Of a DNA stretch of 64,000 nt, positions 6,669 to 16,291 are shown piece by piece. Below the pieces are notes generated by a model. It saw only the letters and a list, made by a program, of their open reading frames with translations. It was not told the origin of the DNA and searched no databases. The stretch spans positions 1-64,000 of the forward strand of contig CASWRE010000014.1 in assembly GCA_949471785.1 (NCBI GenBank), in the 5' to 3' direction. Source of the stretch: an uncultured Lachnospiraceae bacterium (GTDB taxonomy: Bacteria > Bacillota > Clostridia > Lachnospirales > Lachnospiraceae). Made by a program: the position numbers and the translations under genes. The stretch's first letter is position 1; each line of letters begins with the position of its first letter.

Positions 6669-8846
6669 TTATTCGACTCCTCTTTGGAAATGACCATGGG
6701 TAAACATGCGGTTTTGCTGTATCGCACCTTTTTCCCCATACGCCTTTGCAAACATTTTCAGCACGGATTTCGTTTCTTTGGCATCTTCCAGCGTAAACTG
6801 AATCCGCCCCCCGCAAAAGCCCAGCTCCGCCACCTCGTCCCTTTCTCTTAAGAGTCCCATGGGAACAGAATTGTACAGCAGATTATAACAGAAATCACAG
6901 TGACATTGCACGGTAAAACAGGCATTTTTCCTGTCTTTCAAAGTCAATACTGCCTTTTTTCTGTCGCAGAAAGCCGTATTTTTCCTGGTACATTGGGCAG
7001 AAACCATCAATACCTGATAGCCATAAACGATCAGTTCCACATCATGGTTATCCAGATCTCTAAGTTCCCTGTGATTCAGCTCCACCGGGGCTGTCATACC
7101 CGACACCCCTTTACTGCGGAAAAATTCCTGGGCCTCCCGGTTCATCGTATACATTGAATAATCCAGCTGGATTCTCTTTCCCATGGACAGGCGGCGCAAA
7201 AGCGCATACTCCTCCAGATTCCGGACAAGGAAGCCGTCAAAGCCGTCTGCCAGATACCCGGTCGCCTCCTGTCTGAGACTGCCCACATACTGCCGATGCA
7301 GTACATGGGGCAGAGCCATATAGTACTGCACCCTGCGATTTCGCATGAGTCTGCGGCACGCCGAACTGTCCTCCCGATACAGGGACAACTCCACATAGAT
7401 CCGTTTCACCGGATAATCACCTTCCGCCACGATCTTGAATTGTTCCATGGTAGAAACCAGCACGGAAAAGTCACGGAAATGGTTTCGCTTATTTTCCGTC
7501 TTCACCGGTTCTTGTGCGGGACGCTCCGGCATGCTGCGCCTGCCGGGGGCCAACAGAGCCTCCCGAAGGGCTTCTACGCAATCCCGCCGCAGTTGATTGA
7601 CCTCTTTAATAGGAAGGAATATATCTTTTTTCATATCCACTTCCCGCTTGACCACCACAAAATCTGTTTTCCCGGTCTTATTTACCCGTTTTTCCAGCTG
7701 TTTATGACCCAGGGGCTGAGATTTGGCCGGTTCCGCCACAGGGCCTGTGAGTTCCACGGACTTTCCCCCGGCGCTTAAGGTAAGCTTCACCGGTTTTCCC
7801 TGTCGTACCACCAGTCTTGCCTCTGCGGGTACCTGCAGCTCCTTTTCCATATATTCACTGCGAATCTCTGCAAACAGCTTCTCATTCCTCGCCTTCGCCT
7901 TGTCGGAAGCCTTTTTATTTTCCATGGCCATCATGCGGCGGCCGTTATGCTGCTTGAAATAGCTCTCATGGAATCCGTCCCGATTGTACAGATCCAGCAG
8001 AATTTCCTCATCCTTTCTGGAAACCTCTGTAGATTTCCCGGCCAGATAGCGGTCCAGATATTTGCGGTACACGCTGACCACACCCGCCGTGTACTCCGGC
8101 TTTTTCATCCGTCCCTCAATTTTCAGAGAACATACGCCGGACTCTATGATCTCCGGCAGCAGACGGATAGCGCACATATCGCGCGGGCTCAGAACATAGG
8201 CCGTCTTCTTGGAATTTACCTCTTTTTCCCCGTCAAATACCCGATAAGGCAGACGACAGGGCTGGGCGCAGCGCCCCCTGTTGCCGCTGCGGCCTCCGAT
8301 CATGCTGCTGAGCAGACACATACCCGAATAGCAGTAACACAGCGCGCCGTGGACAAACACCTCGATTTCCAGAGACGTCTCCCTCCTGATTGCCCGCAGC
8401 TCGTCCAGAGACATCTCTCTGGCCGGAATCACCCGGGATACGCCGCATTCCTCCAGAAGCTTCGCACCGTACACACCGGTGACCGCCATCTGCGTACTGG
8501 CATGGATAGGCAAGCCGGGAAAATGCCGGGAAATATACTGCATGACTCCCAGATCCTGTACGATCACCGCGTCCACCCCGGCCATATAAGGAGGCAGCAG
8601 AAAATCATACAGTTCCCCGCTAAGTTCCGGCTCCTTTAAGAGTGTATTTACCGTCAGATATACTTTTCGCCCCCGCAAATGGGCATACTCAATAGCTTCT
8701 ATCAGTTCATCCCCCCGGGGATTATCAGCGAAAGCCCTGGCGCCAAACCGTTCACCGCCAACATACACCGCGTCCGCCCCGGCTGCGACAGCCGCTTTCA
8801 ATGTCTCAAAGGAACCGGCCGGAGCCAGCAATTCGATCTTATCCAT
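6669..8846 (-). CDS. U32 family peptidase / RNA hydroxylase with DUF3656 domain
   Basis: A 725-residue U32 protein. It opens with the family TIM-barrel start (IELLAPAGSFETLKAAVAAGADAVYVG is the region of residues 4-30), has the Cys-bearing MCLLSSMIGGRSGN...CAQPC block near residues 175-200 expected to bind an iron-sulfur cluster, and is long enough to include the DUF3656 region seen in E. coli RlhA, which hydroxylates 23S rRNA. Whether this member acts on RNA, on prephenate-dependent tRNA modification, or as a protease is not decided by sequence. It lies just upstream of the cell-wall pair. Confidence 0.85.
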   Translation of the reverse strand: MDKIELLAPAGSFETLKAAVAAGADAVYVGGERFGARAFADNPRGDELIEAIEYAHLRGRKVYLTVNTLLKEPELSGELYDFLLPPYMAGVDAVIVQDLGVMQYISRHFPGLPIHASTQMAVTGVYGAKLLEECGVSRVIPAREMSLDELRAIRRETSLEIEVFVHGALCYCYSGMCLLSSMIGGRSGNRGRCAQPCRLPYRVFDGEKEVNSKKTAYVLSPRDMCAIRLLPEIIESGVCSLKIEGRMKKPEYTAGVVSVYRKYLDRYLAGKSTEVSRKDEEILLDLYNRDGFHESYFKQHNGRRMMAMENKKASDKAKARNEKLFAEIRSEYMEKELQVPAEARLVVRQGKPVKLTLSAGGKSVELTGPVAEPAKSQPLGHKQLEKRVNKTGKTDFVVVKREVDMKKDIFLPIKEVNQLRRDCVEALREALLAPGRRSMPERPAQEPVKTENKRNHFRDFSVLVSTMEQFKIVAEGDYPVKRIYVELSLYREDSSACRRLMRNRRVQYYMALPHVLHRQYVGSLRQEATGYLADGFDGFLVRNLEEYALLRRLSMGKRIQLDYSMYTMNREAQEFFRSKGVSGMTAPVELNHRELRDLDNHDVELIVYGYQVLMVSAQCTRKNTAFCDRKKAVLTLKDRKNACFTVQCHCDFCYNLLYNSVPMGLLRERDEVAELGFCGGRIQFTLEDAKETKSVLKMFAKAYGEKGAIQQNRMFTHGHFQRGVE

Positions 8847-8920
8847 ATCCGTAAAAAAAGGAGAATCGCTTATACACGATGCGTCTATGTATATGCCACA
8901 ATCCCCCTTATCCTTTCTTC

Positions 8921-8968
8921 TTACTTTTTATCCACTGACTTTTTTCCGAGTTTCAAAATCTCCTGCAT
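8921..8968 (-). CDS. possible 15-residue leader ORF
   Basis: An ATG with GGAG seven bases upstream opens a 15-codon basic ORF (MQEILKLGKKSVDKK) between zapA and the U32 gene. It is too short to judge by composition. It may be a leader peptide, a coupling ORF or chance. Confidence 0.25.
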   Translation of the reverse strand: MQEILKLGKKSVDKK

Positions 8969-8980
8969 ATCGTTCTCCTG

Positions 8981-9385
8981 CTATTTTCTGTCATCCAGCT
9001 TTTGCCGGAGCTTTACATTCTCCTGCGTAAGCTCCTCCTTCTCCACGGTTAACTTAGTGTAATCTTCTTTCAACCGCTCCAGCTGAATCTGGGCGGCAAT
9101 CAAATCATTTTTCAAATCATACAGCTCCCTGTCTTTTGTCTGGGAATCCTCCTCGAACACCTCCGCCTGCTTTCGGGCCTTAAAATAATCATCGGCAATA
9201 TTCAAACTCAGCAAAATATTCCGGATATCCGCCGTCTGGCGATTGTATCCCGGTAAACTGCCAAGATCCGAAATTTTATTATTCAAATATGCGGCAACCT
9301 TCTGCAGGTACTCTTCACTCTCATACCCCCCAAGAGTGAAAATCTTTCCCCCTATCAGAACCTTTGTCGTATTTTTGGCTGACAT
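8981..9385 (-). CDS. zapA: cell division protein ZapA
   Basis: A 134-residue ZapA, which binds FtsZ and bundles its filaments at the division ring. The N-terminal globular domain (about 7-70) has the family VLIGGKIFTLGGYESEEYL pattern; residues 75-130 form a long coiled coil with heptads of Leu, Glu and Lys. GGGAGGAG precedes the ATG. It has its own promoter (9429-9456) and probably leads the zapA-U32-ftsW-PBP group, which ties it to division and wall synthesis. Confidence 0.9.
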   Translation of the reverse strand: MSAKNTTKVLIGGKIFTLGGYESEEYLQKVAAYLNNKISDLGSLPGYNRQTADIRNILLSLNIADDYFKARKQAEVFEEDSQTKDRELYDLKNDLIAAQIQLERLKEDYTKLTVEKEELTQENVKLRQKLDDRK

Positions 9386-9428
9386 ATAGTATACTCCTCC
9401 CGGATGATATCTTTCGTATCTCCTCCTT

Positions 9429-9456
9429 ATTATAATCCAATCCCACAGAAAAACAA
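9429..9456 (-). promoter_or_regulatory. sigma-A-type promoter for zapA
   Basis: TTGTTT, a 16-base spacer and TATAAT on the minus strand, in the gap between ruvB and zapA. Confidence 0.65.
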
Positions 9457-9465
9457 CCTTTTTAT

Positions 9466-10476
9466 TTACATGGACGCATCGGACGGCGCCGGAAGCCCCA
9501 AATGATGACAGGTCTTCTCGGTGACCACCCTTCCTCTGGGTGTACGACTGATAAATCCGTGCTGGAGCAGATACGGCTCATACACATCCTCAATGGTTCC
9601 CGCATCTTCACCGATGGAGGCTGCCAGCGTCTCCAGCCCCACCGGCCCGCCCTGATATTGATCAACCATAACTTTCAAAATACGACGATCCGTCTGGTCA
9701 AGTCCATAACGGTCCACTTCCATCAGATCCAGGGCACAGCACGCCACCTCATCCGAAATCCGTCCGTCATAACGCACCTGGGCAAAATCCCTCACCCGCT
9801 TTAGCAGACGGTTGGCTAGCCGCGGCGTACCGCGGGAACGGCGGGCCAGTTCCATAGCGCCTCTCTCATCAATCTCTACGCCCAAAACCCTGGCAGAGTG
9901 CTGAATGATCGTCTTAAGCTCCTCGTAATCATAAAACTCTAAATGCTGGATCACACCGAAGCGGTCCCGCAGCGGGGCCGTCAGAAGCCCCGCCCGGGTA
10001 GTGGCGCCTACCAGGGTAAACTTCGGCAGCTCCAAACGGATCGAGCGGGCGGAGGCTCCCTTGCCGATCATGATATCTATGGCATAGTCTTCCATGGCCG
10101 GATAAAGCACCTCCTCCACCTGTCGGTTGAGCCGATGGATCTCGTCCACAAAGAGTACGTCTCCCTCCTGCAGATTATTGAGAATAGCCGCCATCTCCCC
10201 CGGCTTCTCTATGGCCGGCCCGGAAGTCACCTTCATATGTGTCCCCATCTCATTGGCGATAATCCCTGCCAGCGTCGTCTTCCCCAGTCCCGGAGGCCCG
10301 TAAAACAGCACATGATCCAGCGCGTCCCCCCGCTGCAGGGCTGCCTCAATATATATTTTCAGTATATCTTTGATTTTCGTCTGCCCGATATAATCCTCCA
10401 GGCGCTGCGGCCGCAGGCTGCCCTCGATCCGGACATCTTCCTCCGTATATTCCGTCGTGATCATTCTCTTTTCCAT
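9466..10476 (-). CDS. ruvB: Holliday junction branch migration helicase RuvB
   Basis: A 336-residue AAA+ motor that drives branch migration of Holliday junctions with RuvA. Walker A GPPGLGKT is at about 60-67, Walker [10 protein letters not shown] near 105-115, followed by the sensor motif GATTRAG and the winged-helix C-terminus with GPVGLETLA. Length and motif order match the family. It lies 28 bases downstream of ruvA in the standard ruvAB operon. No ruvC is present, as usual for Firmicutes, where RecU does that job. Confidence 0.97.
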   Translation of the reverse strand: MEKRMITTEYTEEDVRIEGSLRPQRLEDYIGQTKIKDILKIYIEAALQRGDALDHVLFYGPPGLGKTTLAGIIANEMGTHMKVTSGPAIEKPGEMAAILNNLQEGDVLFVDEIHRLNRQVEEVLYPAMEDYAIDIMIGKGASARSIRLELPKFTLVGATTRAGLLTAPLRDRFGVIQHLEFYDYEELKTIIQHSARVLGVEIDERGAMELARRSRGTPRLANRLLKRVRDFAQVRYDGRISDEVACCALDLMEVDRYGLDQTDRRILKVMVDQYQGGPVGLETLAASIGEDAGTIEDVYEPYLLQHGFISRTPRGRVVTEKTCHHLGLPAPSDASM

Positions 10477-10504
10477 ATCCTGTCACCTGTTTTCATGTTC
10501 TTGA

Positions 10505-11110
10505 TTACGCCAGATGTTTCAGCGCCGCCTTCAGCACCTGCTCCGTATCCATCTCTTCCCTGCCTTCCACCGCCTTCACTGCCCGCAGAGCATCCGTCCC
10601 GGGATAACCCAGCGCTGTCAAAGCCATGACCGCTTCCTGCGTACTGTCCCCGGCCCGGAACACGTCCGCCCGGTCTGTCTGATCCGGCTGTCCCGCAAAG
10701 ACATGATCCAGATCCAGCTTGTCTTTCAATTCCAGGATCAGCTTCTGAGCCGTCTTTTTCCCTATACCCGGGGCTCTGGCTATGGATGCGGCGTCATCGG
10801 ACAATATGGCAAACCGAAACTCATCGGCCGACAGAGCCGACAAAATACCCAGCCCTCCCTTGGGTCCAATGCCGCTGACGCCGATCAGCAGCTCAAACAG
10901 CCGCAGGTCATCCCTGGTCAGAAAGCCATAGAGCAGCATGGCGTCTTCACGAACATTCATATAGGTATGAATCTTAATCTCTTCGCCCACACGAATATGC
11001 CCGCCCATGGCCGAGGCAGACATAAAAATCCGATAACCCACTCCGTGATTCTCTAAAATAATACAGTTTTCTTCCATATCCGTAACAATTCCGCGTATAT
11101 ATCGAATCAT
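10505..11110 (-). CDS. ruvA: Holliday junction branch migration protein RuvA
   Basis: A 201-residue RuvA, the tetrameric junction-binding partner of RuvB. Visible features are the OB-fold start (MIRYIRGIVTDMEENCIILE), the helix-hairpin-helix pair around LLIGVSGIGPKGGLGILSAL and IARAPGIGKKTAQKLILEL, and a C-terminal RuvB-contact domain (about 150-200). It is the first gene of ruvAB and faces away from the YprB-like gene across a 119-base divergent gap. Confidence 0.97.
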   Translation of the reverse strand: MIRYIRGIVTDMEENCIILENHGVGYRIFMSASAMGGHIRVGEEIKIHTYMNVREDAMLLYGFLTRDDLRLFELLIGVSGIGPKGGLGILSALSADEFRFAILSDDAASIARAPGIGKKTAQKLILELKDKLDLDHVFAGQPDQTDRADVFRAGDSTQEAVMALTALGYPGTDALRAVKAVEGREEMDTEQVLKAALKHLA

Positions 11111-11120
11111 AATCTTTTTC

Positions 11121-11149
11121 TTTCCCGTTTATCTTTCCTTTGCTATAAT
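11121..11149 (+). promoter_or_regulatory. possible promoter for the YprB-like gene
   Basis: A consensus TATAAT at 11144-11149 with a poor -35 (TTTCCC) 17 bases upstream. It lies about 80 bases ahead of the plus-strand start. Confidence 0.4.
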
Positions 11150-11229
11150 GGCAGAGTACCGTCGTTGGCTGCCGGCATTACGTACACAACAGCCATTTAT
11201 GATTTTAACGTGAAAGGACAAGATTTGCA

Positions 11230-12309
11230 ATGAAAATTGTAAACGTAAGACCGAATATAAGCGACAGATTAAGTGCATTTGCGGGATTCGACTGGAACCG
11301 GGCGCTCTTCTTTGATATTGAAACGACGGGTCTGAACCACAGACGTTCACATCTGTATTTAATCGGCGCTCTGTGGCAATCCGAAGGCGCCTTCCGCCTG
11401 CGCCAGTGGTTTGCCGAAAAACCCGGCGATGAACAATATATTTTACAGGATTTTCTGCAATTTTCTTCCGGCTTTACGCGGCTGGTCCACTACAACGGGG
11501 CTTCTTTTGACATCCCTTATCTGATACATAAATGTGCCTTTTATGGTATAGACACATCAGTTCTTCAAATGGACAGCTGTGACCTCTACACCCGTTTTCG
11601 CCCCTTAAAACCCTGGCTTTCCACGGAAAACCTAAAACTGAAAACCATGGAACAGGCCGTGGGGCTGCAGCGTCAGGACTGCTATACGGGCAAAGAGCTG
11701 ATTGAACTGTATAAAAAATGGCTGCAGACCGGCGACAGACATCTTCTGGACGCCATGCTTCTCCACAATTGCGAAGATATCACGGGTATGGTACAGATTC
11801 AGCGTCTCTTTCCCCTTCTGACCCTGCGAAACGGTACGCTGCCCCTGTCCCTGGAACGCTGCAGTGACGAACCGGACAGCCTGACACTGTATCTCATTCC
11901 CGCCGAAAGGTTCCCCCTGTCCCTGAACACCGAAAAGAACGATATCTTTCTATCCGTAAAAAAGGACGCCGTCCAGTTGCGCCTGCCCAAACGGCAAGAC
12001 GAACTGCGGCTGTATTTCCCGGATTACCGGAATTATTTCTATCTTCCCCGGGAAGACCGCGCCATCCACAAAAGCGTGGCCGTCTACACGGACCCTGCAT
12101 ACCGCCGGAAGGCTGTGCCGGATACCTGCTACGAACGTCTCACCGGTACCTTTCTGCCCCAATGGGAAAACAACTTCACCCCTGTCTTCCGGAAAAACAG
12201 GAGCGATCAAACCGGCTACTTTCTCTTTGATCAAAAACTGTTGGAACAAAATGAAAAACTTTCCGCCTACGCGGCCCAAACCATTCATTATCTATTGAAA
12301 AGCAGATAA
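11230..12309 (+). CDS. YprB-type ribonuclease H-like domain protein
   Basis: A 359-residue protein whose N-terminal half is a DEDD exonuclease fold of the YprB_RNaseH_like type. Acidic motif I is FFDIETTGL (D29, E31), motif II is in the HYNGASFDIPYL segment, and the later conserved CEDITGM carries another acidic residue. It is presumed to be a 3'-5' nuclease; the substrate is unknown. The C-terminal half (about 215-359) has no recognisable domain. It is one of few plus-strand genes, transcribed away from ruvAB, and it ends before two strong hairpins. Confidence 0.82.
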   Translation: MKIVNVRPNISDRLSAFAGFDWNRALFFDIETTGLNHRRSHLYLIGALWQSEGAFRLRQWFAEKPGDEQYILQDFLQFSSGFTRLVHYNGASFDIPYLIHKCAFYGIDTSVLQMDSCDLYTRFRPLKPWLSTENLKLKTMEQAVGLQRQDCYTGKELIELYKKWLQTGDRHLLDAMLLHNCEDITGMVQIQRLFPLLTLRNGTLPLSLERCSDEPDSLTLYLIPAERFPLSLNTEKNDIFLSVKKDAVQLRLPKRQDELRLYFPDYRNYFYLPREDRAIHKSVAVYTDPAYRRKAVPDTCYERLTGTFLPQWENNFTPVFRKNRSDQTGYFLFDQKLLEQNEKLSAYAAQTIHYLLKSR

Positions 12310-12320
12310 AATCAGCGCCT

Positions 12321-12345
12321 GAGAAAATGGTGCGAACCATTTCTC
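12321..12345. repeat. hairpin between the convergent YprB-like and S1 genes
   Basis: GAGAAAATGG pairs with CCATTTCTC with one bulged A and a 6-base loop. It has no T-run and may be an accessory stem for the terminator that follows. Confidence 0.4.
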
Positions 12346-12360
12346 TACATATCCCATAAA

Positions 12361-12394
12361 AAAACTTGCCGTCCACATTCAGACGACAAGTTTT
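12361..12394. terminator. bidirectional terminator
   Basis: An 11- to 12-bp stem with one mismatch and an 8-base loop, with T-runs outside both arms. It serves both the plus-strand nuclease gene and the minus-strand S1 gene. Confidence 0.75.
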
Positions 12395-12418
12395 GATCTT
12401 TCCTGTACAAAAAATGAA

Positions 12419-13501
12419 TTATTCTTCCTCCATCGGCATATCCATATCGGCATTCTCGAGAGCCTTCATGCTCAAGCTGATCTTGCGGTCTTCACCGTTG
12501 AAATCAACCACCTTGGCCTCAATGATCTGACCTGCGCTGAGCACATCGGAAGGTTTCTCTACATGCTGGCGGGAAATCTGGGATACATGAAGCAAAGCGT
12601 CCACACCCGGCTCCAGCTCCACAAAAGCGCCGAAATCGGTCATTCTGGCCACACGGCCCTCTACGATATTACCTGCCGCATATTTCTCATCTGCGGTCAG
12701 CCAAGGATTCGTATCCTCAAATTTCAGACTCAGCGCAATTTTCTCACCGCGAATATCCTTGATCAGAACCTCCAGCTCCTCGCCCACTTTAAATACTTTC
12801 TTGGGGTTCTCCACACGTCCCCAGCTCATCTCGGAGATATGAAGCAGGCCGTCTGCACCTCCCAGATCAATAAACGCCCCGAAATCAGTCACATTCTTGA
12901 CAACGCCTGTGACGATATCACCCACATTGATCCTGGCAAACAGCTCTTCCTGCAGCCTTGCCTTTTCTTCCAGAATCAGCTGTTTTCTGTCGCCGATGAT
13001 CCTTCTCCTTCTGGGATTGAACTCGATGATCACAAACTCAATCTCCTGATCGGCATATTTGTTCAGATCTCTCTCAAAGGTATCGGATACCAGGCTGGCG
13101 GGAATAAATACTCTGCTCCCCTCAACCATAACGCTGAGACCGCCTGTCTTTACCAGCTCAACTTTGGCTTTCAGGACTTCTCTGTTCTCGAAAGCCTCCT
13201 CCAGTCTCTTATTACCTCTCTCGGCCGCCAGCCTCTTATAGGTGAGGACCACCTGTCCGTCGCCGTCATTGACTTTCAGCACTTTCACTTCCATCTTATC
13301 CCCCACAGACGCTATGGTCGTGAGATCAAGACCGGAATCGTTGCTATATTCATTTCTGGTAAGAATACCATCTGCCTTATAACCGATATTCAGGATGAGT
13401 TCTTCGGGCTTTGCATCGATGACAGTCCCTTCTACCACTTCTCCATTTCTGATTGTCCTGAACGAATCGTCCAGCATCTGCTCAAAACTTAATTCTGACA
13501 T
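12419..13501 (-). CDS. S1 RNA-binding domain protein (ribosomal protein S1 homolog)
   Basis: A 360-residue protein with four S1 repeats, at about 18-85, 100-170, 190-255 and 275-345; the last two carry the strong VTDFGAFIDLGGADGLLHIS and MTDFGAFVELEPGVDALLHVS cores (19 to 21 residues each). It is the Gram-positive S1 homolog that binds mRNA or rRNA. An upstream in-frame Met at 13519 exists; the MSELSFEQ start at 13501 looks more natural and overlaps the end of ispH by 20 bases. In many Clostridia this module is fused to IspH; here the two are separate but overlapping frames. Confidence 0.9.
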   Translation of the reverse strand: MSELSFEQMLDDSFRTIRNGEVVEGTVIDAKPEELILNIGYKADGILTRNEYSNDSGLDLTTIASVGDKMEVKVLKVNDGDGQVVLTYKRLAAERGNKRLEEAFENREVLKAKVELVKTGGLSVMVEGSRVFIPASLVSDTFERDLNKYADQEIEFVIIEFNPRRRRIIGDRKQLILEEKARLQEELFARINVGDIVTGVVKNVTDFGAFIDLGGADGLLHISEMSWGRVENPKKVFKVGEELEVLIKDIRGEKIALSLKFEDTNPWLTADEKYAAGNIVEGRVARMTDFGAFVELEPGVDALLHVSQISRQHVEKPSDVLSAGQIIEAKVVDFNGEDRKISLSMKALENADMDMPMEEE

Positions 13502-14333
13502 GTTTCTGAACCTCCTCAATTATTTTGTTTGGGGTTGACGCCCCGGCTGTAATACCTACATGACGAAAAGATTGAAAAGGCTTTAAATCCAAATCAACGA
13601 GTGTCTGTATATAGTAAGTATTTTTACATTCTTTTTTGCATATTTCAAATAACTTCTGCGTGTTGGAGCTGTGTTTCCCGCCAATGACAATCATTGCATC
13701 CACACAGGATGCAATTCGCTTTGCCTCGTCCTGTCTCTCCTCCGTAGCACTGCAAATCGTATTTAAAACAATTCTATCATACCTCTTTTTTTTCAGAATT
13801 TCAACTAAATCTTGAAAATTGTTGTAATTAAATGTCGTCTGAGACACAATACAGAGGGGTACGCCCTCTTCCAGGGGCAGATTCCCGGCGGTTTCGGGGC
13901 TGTCTACCACAAACGGCTCCGTATGACACCAGCCTTTGATCCCCTCCACTTCCGGGTGATGATCATTTCCGATAATGACAATCCGGCGGCCCTCCCGGCT
14001 GTGCCGTTCCACAATTTTATGAATCTTGCGCACAAAAGGGCAAGTGGCATCCACATAACGGATGCCTCTGGCTTCCAGAAGCTCATAGATCCGGCGCGGT
14101 ACGCCGTGAGAACGGATGATAACCGTTCCCTCCGTCAAAGCGGACAGCCCTTCCTCCGTATGAATCACCCGCACGCCTCTTTCCTCCAGATCGCGGACTA
14201 CTTCCTCATTGTGAATAATCGGTCCGAAGGTATAGACCGGTCCCCCGCCGCTGTCCGCCTGTTCATAGACCTTCTCCACGGCTCTGCGCACACCGAAACA
14301 AAACCCGGCCGTCTTTGCCAGTGTCACTTCCAT
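13482..14333 (-). CDS. ispH: 4-hydroxy-3-methylbut-2-enyl diphosphate reductase IspH
   Basis: A 283-residue IspH, the last step of the MEP isoprenoid pathway, making IPP and DMAPP from HMBPP with a [4Fe-4S] cluster. The three cluster cysteines are at 12 (AGFCFGV), 98 (ATCPFV) and 194 (TICSATEERQ). The conserved SHGVP and HHPEVEG substrate loops are present. The C-terminus is complete, so it is not a fragment of an IspH-S1 fusion. It overlaps the S1 gene and follows cmk by 19 bases. Confidence 0.96.
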   Translation of the reverse strand: MEVTLAKTAGFCFGVRRAVEKVYEQADSGGGPVYTFGPIIHNEEVVRDLEERGVRVIHTEEGLSALTEGTVIIRSHGVPRRIYELLEARGIRYVDATCPFVRKIHKIVERHSREGRRIVIIGNDHHPEVEGIKGWCHTEPFVVDSPETAGNLPLEEGVPLCIVSQTTFNYNNFQDLVEILKKKRYDRIVLNTICSATEERQDEAKRIASCVDAMIVIGGKHSSNTQKLFEICKKECKNTYYIQTLVDLDLKPFQSFRHVGITAGASTPNKIIEEVQKHVRIKF

Positions 14334-14352
14334 ATGGCTCCTCTCCCGGCCG

Positions 14353-15024
14353 TTATCTTTCCCGAACCTGCTCTACCCGGTTTAAGATTGCCGCTACCAC
14401 TTCATCAATACCCATATCCGACGTATCCAGATACCAGGCGTCCTCTGCCTGTCTGAGAGGAGAAATATCCCGGTGCATATCTCTGTAATCCCGGTCGGCA
14501 ATATCGGCCTCGATTTCCTCAAGACTTTCCTTAAGCCCCTTCTCCTCCAGTTCCCTGAACCGCCGCAGGGCGCGGGTGTGGGTACTGGCCGTCAAATAAA
14601 TCTTCACCTGTGCCCCGGGCAGGACACAGGTTCCGATATCCCGGCCGTCCATGACCACATCCTCCCGGGCCGCCAGATCTTTCTGAAGCTGCGTAAGCTT
14701 TTCCCTCACCTGAGGAATGGGAGAGCTTTGGGAAGCCATTTTCCCCACTTCCTCGCTGCGGATATAGGGGGTAACGTTCTCCTCATTCAGTAATACATTC
14801 TGCTCTCCGTTTACATAACGGATGGAAATATCAGCGCCGCCGCAGGCGGCAGCCATCCCCTCCCTGTCCCCGGCGTCCAGTCCCAGGCGCAGAAAATACA
14901 GCGCCATAGCCCGATACATGGCGCCGGTATCTACATATATATAGGAAAGCTTTGCCGCAATTTTTTTTGCAATGGTGCTTTTTCCGGCCCCTGCGGGACC
15001 GTCAATGGCAATATTAAAACTCAT
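14353..15024 (-). CDS. cmk: cytidylate kinase
   Basis: A 223-residue CMP/dCMP kinase feeding the pyrimidine pools. The P-loop GPAGAGKST is at about 8-16, the CMP-binding region includes DTGAMYRA, and the lid MDGRDIGT and DYRDMHRD blocks are present. The start MSFNIAIDG at 15024 was chosen because GGAG lies at normal spacing; the ORF is open further upstream. It overlaps the BaiN-like gene by 11 bases. The order BaiN-cmk-ispH-S1 is typical of Clostridia. Confidence 0.96.
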   Translation of the reverse strand: MSFNIAIDGPAGAGKSTIAKKIAAKLSYIYVDTGAMYRAMALYFLRLGLDAGDREGMAAACGGADISIRYVNGEQNVLLNEENVTPYIRSEEVGKMASQSSPIPQVREKLTQLQKDLAAREDVVMDGRDIGTCVLPGAQVKIYLTASTHTRALRRFRELEEKGLKESLEEIEADIADRDYRDMHRDISPLRQAEDAWYLDTSDMGIDEVVAAILNRVEQVRER

Positions 15025-16291
15025 GGTCATTCTCCTCACTTTCGTTATCACTCTTTTTTCCGCCGCTCATATGCACGCCCGCCGCATGAGCCGTGGACCA
15101 GGCAATCTGCAGGTTGAATCCACCGGTCAGGGCATCCAAATCCAGCACTTCTCCGGCAAAATACAGTCCGCTGACCTTCTTTGCCTCCATGGTCCGGGGA
15201 TTGATCTCCCGAACGGATACGCCGCCCCGGGTAATGATCGCCTCGTCATATCCCCGCAGGCCCGTGACAGTGAACGGAAATGCTTTCAGCAGCCGTCCGA
15301 ATGCCAGCCTGTCCTTTTTTTCTATTCCATGCACCGGCGCATCCCCGGCGATCGATGACAGAGACAGCGCCGGAGCAATCAGCTTCGACGGCAGAAGACC
15401 TCCGAGGATATTTTTGAATTGCTTATTTTTATTCTCCTCAAAATCCCGCAGAATACGCCGGTCAAGCTGCTCGGCGTCCAGGGCCGGTTTTAAGTCAATC
15501 TCCCCCTGCAGCGGCCCTTTGGCAAGATTTTTCCCCACCTTTGCGCTGGCTGTCAACACCAGCGGACCGGATATGCCGAAATGGGTAAACAGCATCTCGC
15601 CAAACTCCCGAAACATCACTTTTCCCTTTTGTCCGAGGCGAAGCTCCACATTGCGCAGGGAAAGCCCCTGCATATCTGTCATATAGGATTCTGCCGTCTC
15701 CATGGGTACCAGACTGGGGGCCGGCGCCGTCACCTTCAGCCCCTCGTTTTCCGCAAAGAAAAATCCGTCGCCGGTAGAACCTGTCACCGGATAGGACAGC
15801 CCGCCTGTGGCCACCAGTACGGCGTCTGCCGGAATCTCCGCGCCGTTCTCCAGTGTCACACCGGCTACTTTTCCCTCACGGACGATAAGCCCCGTCACCG
15901 TACTTTTCAGATGGATACGTACCTGCAGCTCTCTCATCCGCCGTTCCAGAGAACGAATGACGTCCGAGGAATGGTCGGACTGCGGAAATACCCGATTCCC
16001 GCGTTCCACCTTCGTCCTTACGCCCAGGGAATGGAAAAGCTTTACCACATCCTGATTGGAAAATCCCGTAAAAGCACTGTAAAGAAATTTTCCGTTGGAC
16101 ATAACGGATGCCAGGAACTGATCCCGGCTGCAGTCGTTGGTCAGATTACAGCGGCCCTTCCCTGTAATAAACAGTTTCCGCCCCAACCGGTCATTTTTCT
16201 CAAAAACATGTACCCGAATACCGGGGCCCGAAGCGTACAGGGAAGCCAGCATCCCCGCCGCACCGCCGCCGATAATGGCAATCTCTCTCAT
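15014..16291 (-). CDS. HI0933/BaiN-like NAD(P)/FAD-dependent oxidoreductase
   Basis: A 425-residue flavoprotein with an N-terminal Rossmann FAD motif (IIGGGAAGMLASLYA, residues 5-19), the VATGGLSYP second dinucleotide motif, and the conserved C-terminal FAGEVLDLDALTGGFNLQIA (about 20 residues). Members include YtfP-like proteins and BaiN, the bile-acid enzyme; the physiological substrate is generally unknown. The longer ORF to 16474 would read through a consensus promoter at 16382-16410, so the ATG at 16291 with GGGAGG is the better start. Confidence 0.88.
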   Translation of the reverse strand: MREIAIIGGGAAGMLASLYASGPGIRVHVFEKNDRLGRKLFITGKGRCNLTNDCSRDQFLASVMSNGKFLYSAFTGFSNQDVVKLFHSLGVRTKVERGNRVFPQSDHSSDVIRSLERRMRELQVRIHLKSTVTGLIVREGKVAGVTLENGAEIPADAVLVATGGLSYPVTGSTGDGFFFAENEGLKVTAPAPSLVPMETAESYMTDMQGLSLRNVELRLGQKGKVMFREFGEMLFTHFGISGPLVLTASAKVGKNLAKGPLQGEIDLKPALDAEQLDRRILRDFEENKNKQFKNILGGLLPSKLIAPALSLSSIAGDAPVHGIEKKDRLAFGRLLKAFPFTVTGLRGYDEAIITRGGVSVREINPRTMEAKKVSGLYFAGEVLDLDALTGGFNLQIAWSTAHAAGVHMSGGKKSDNESEENDHEF

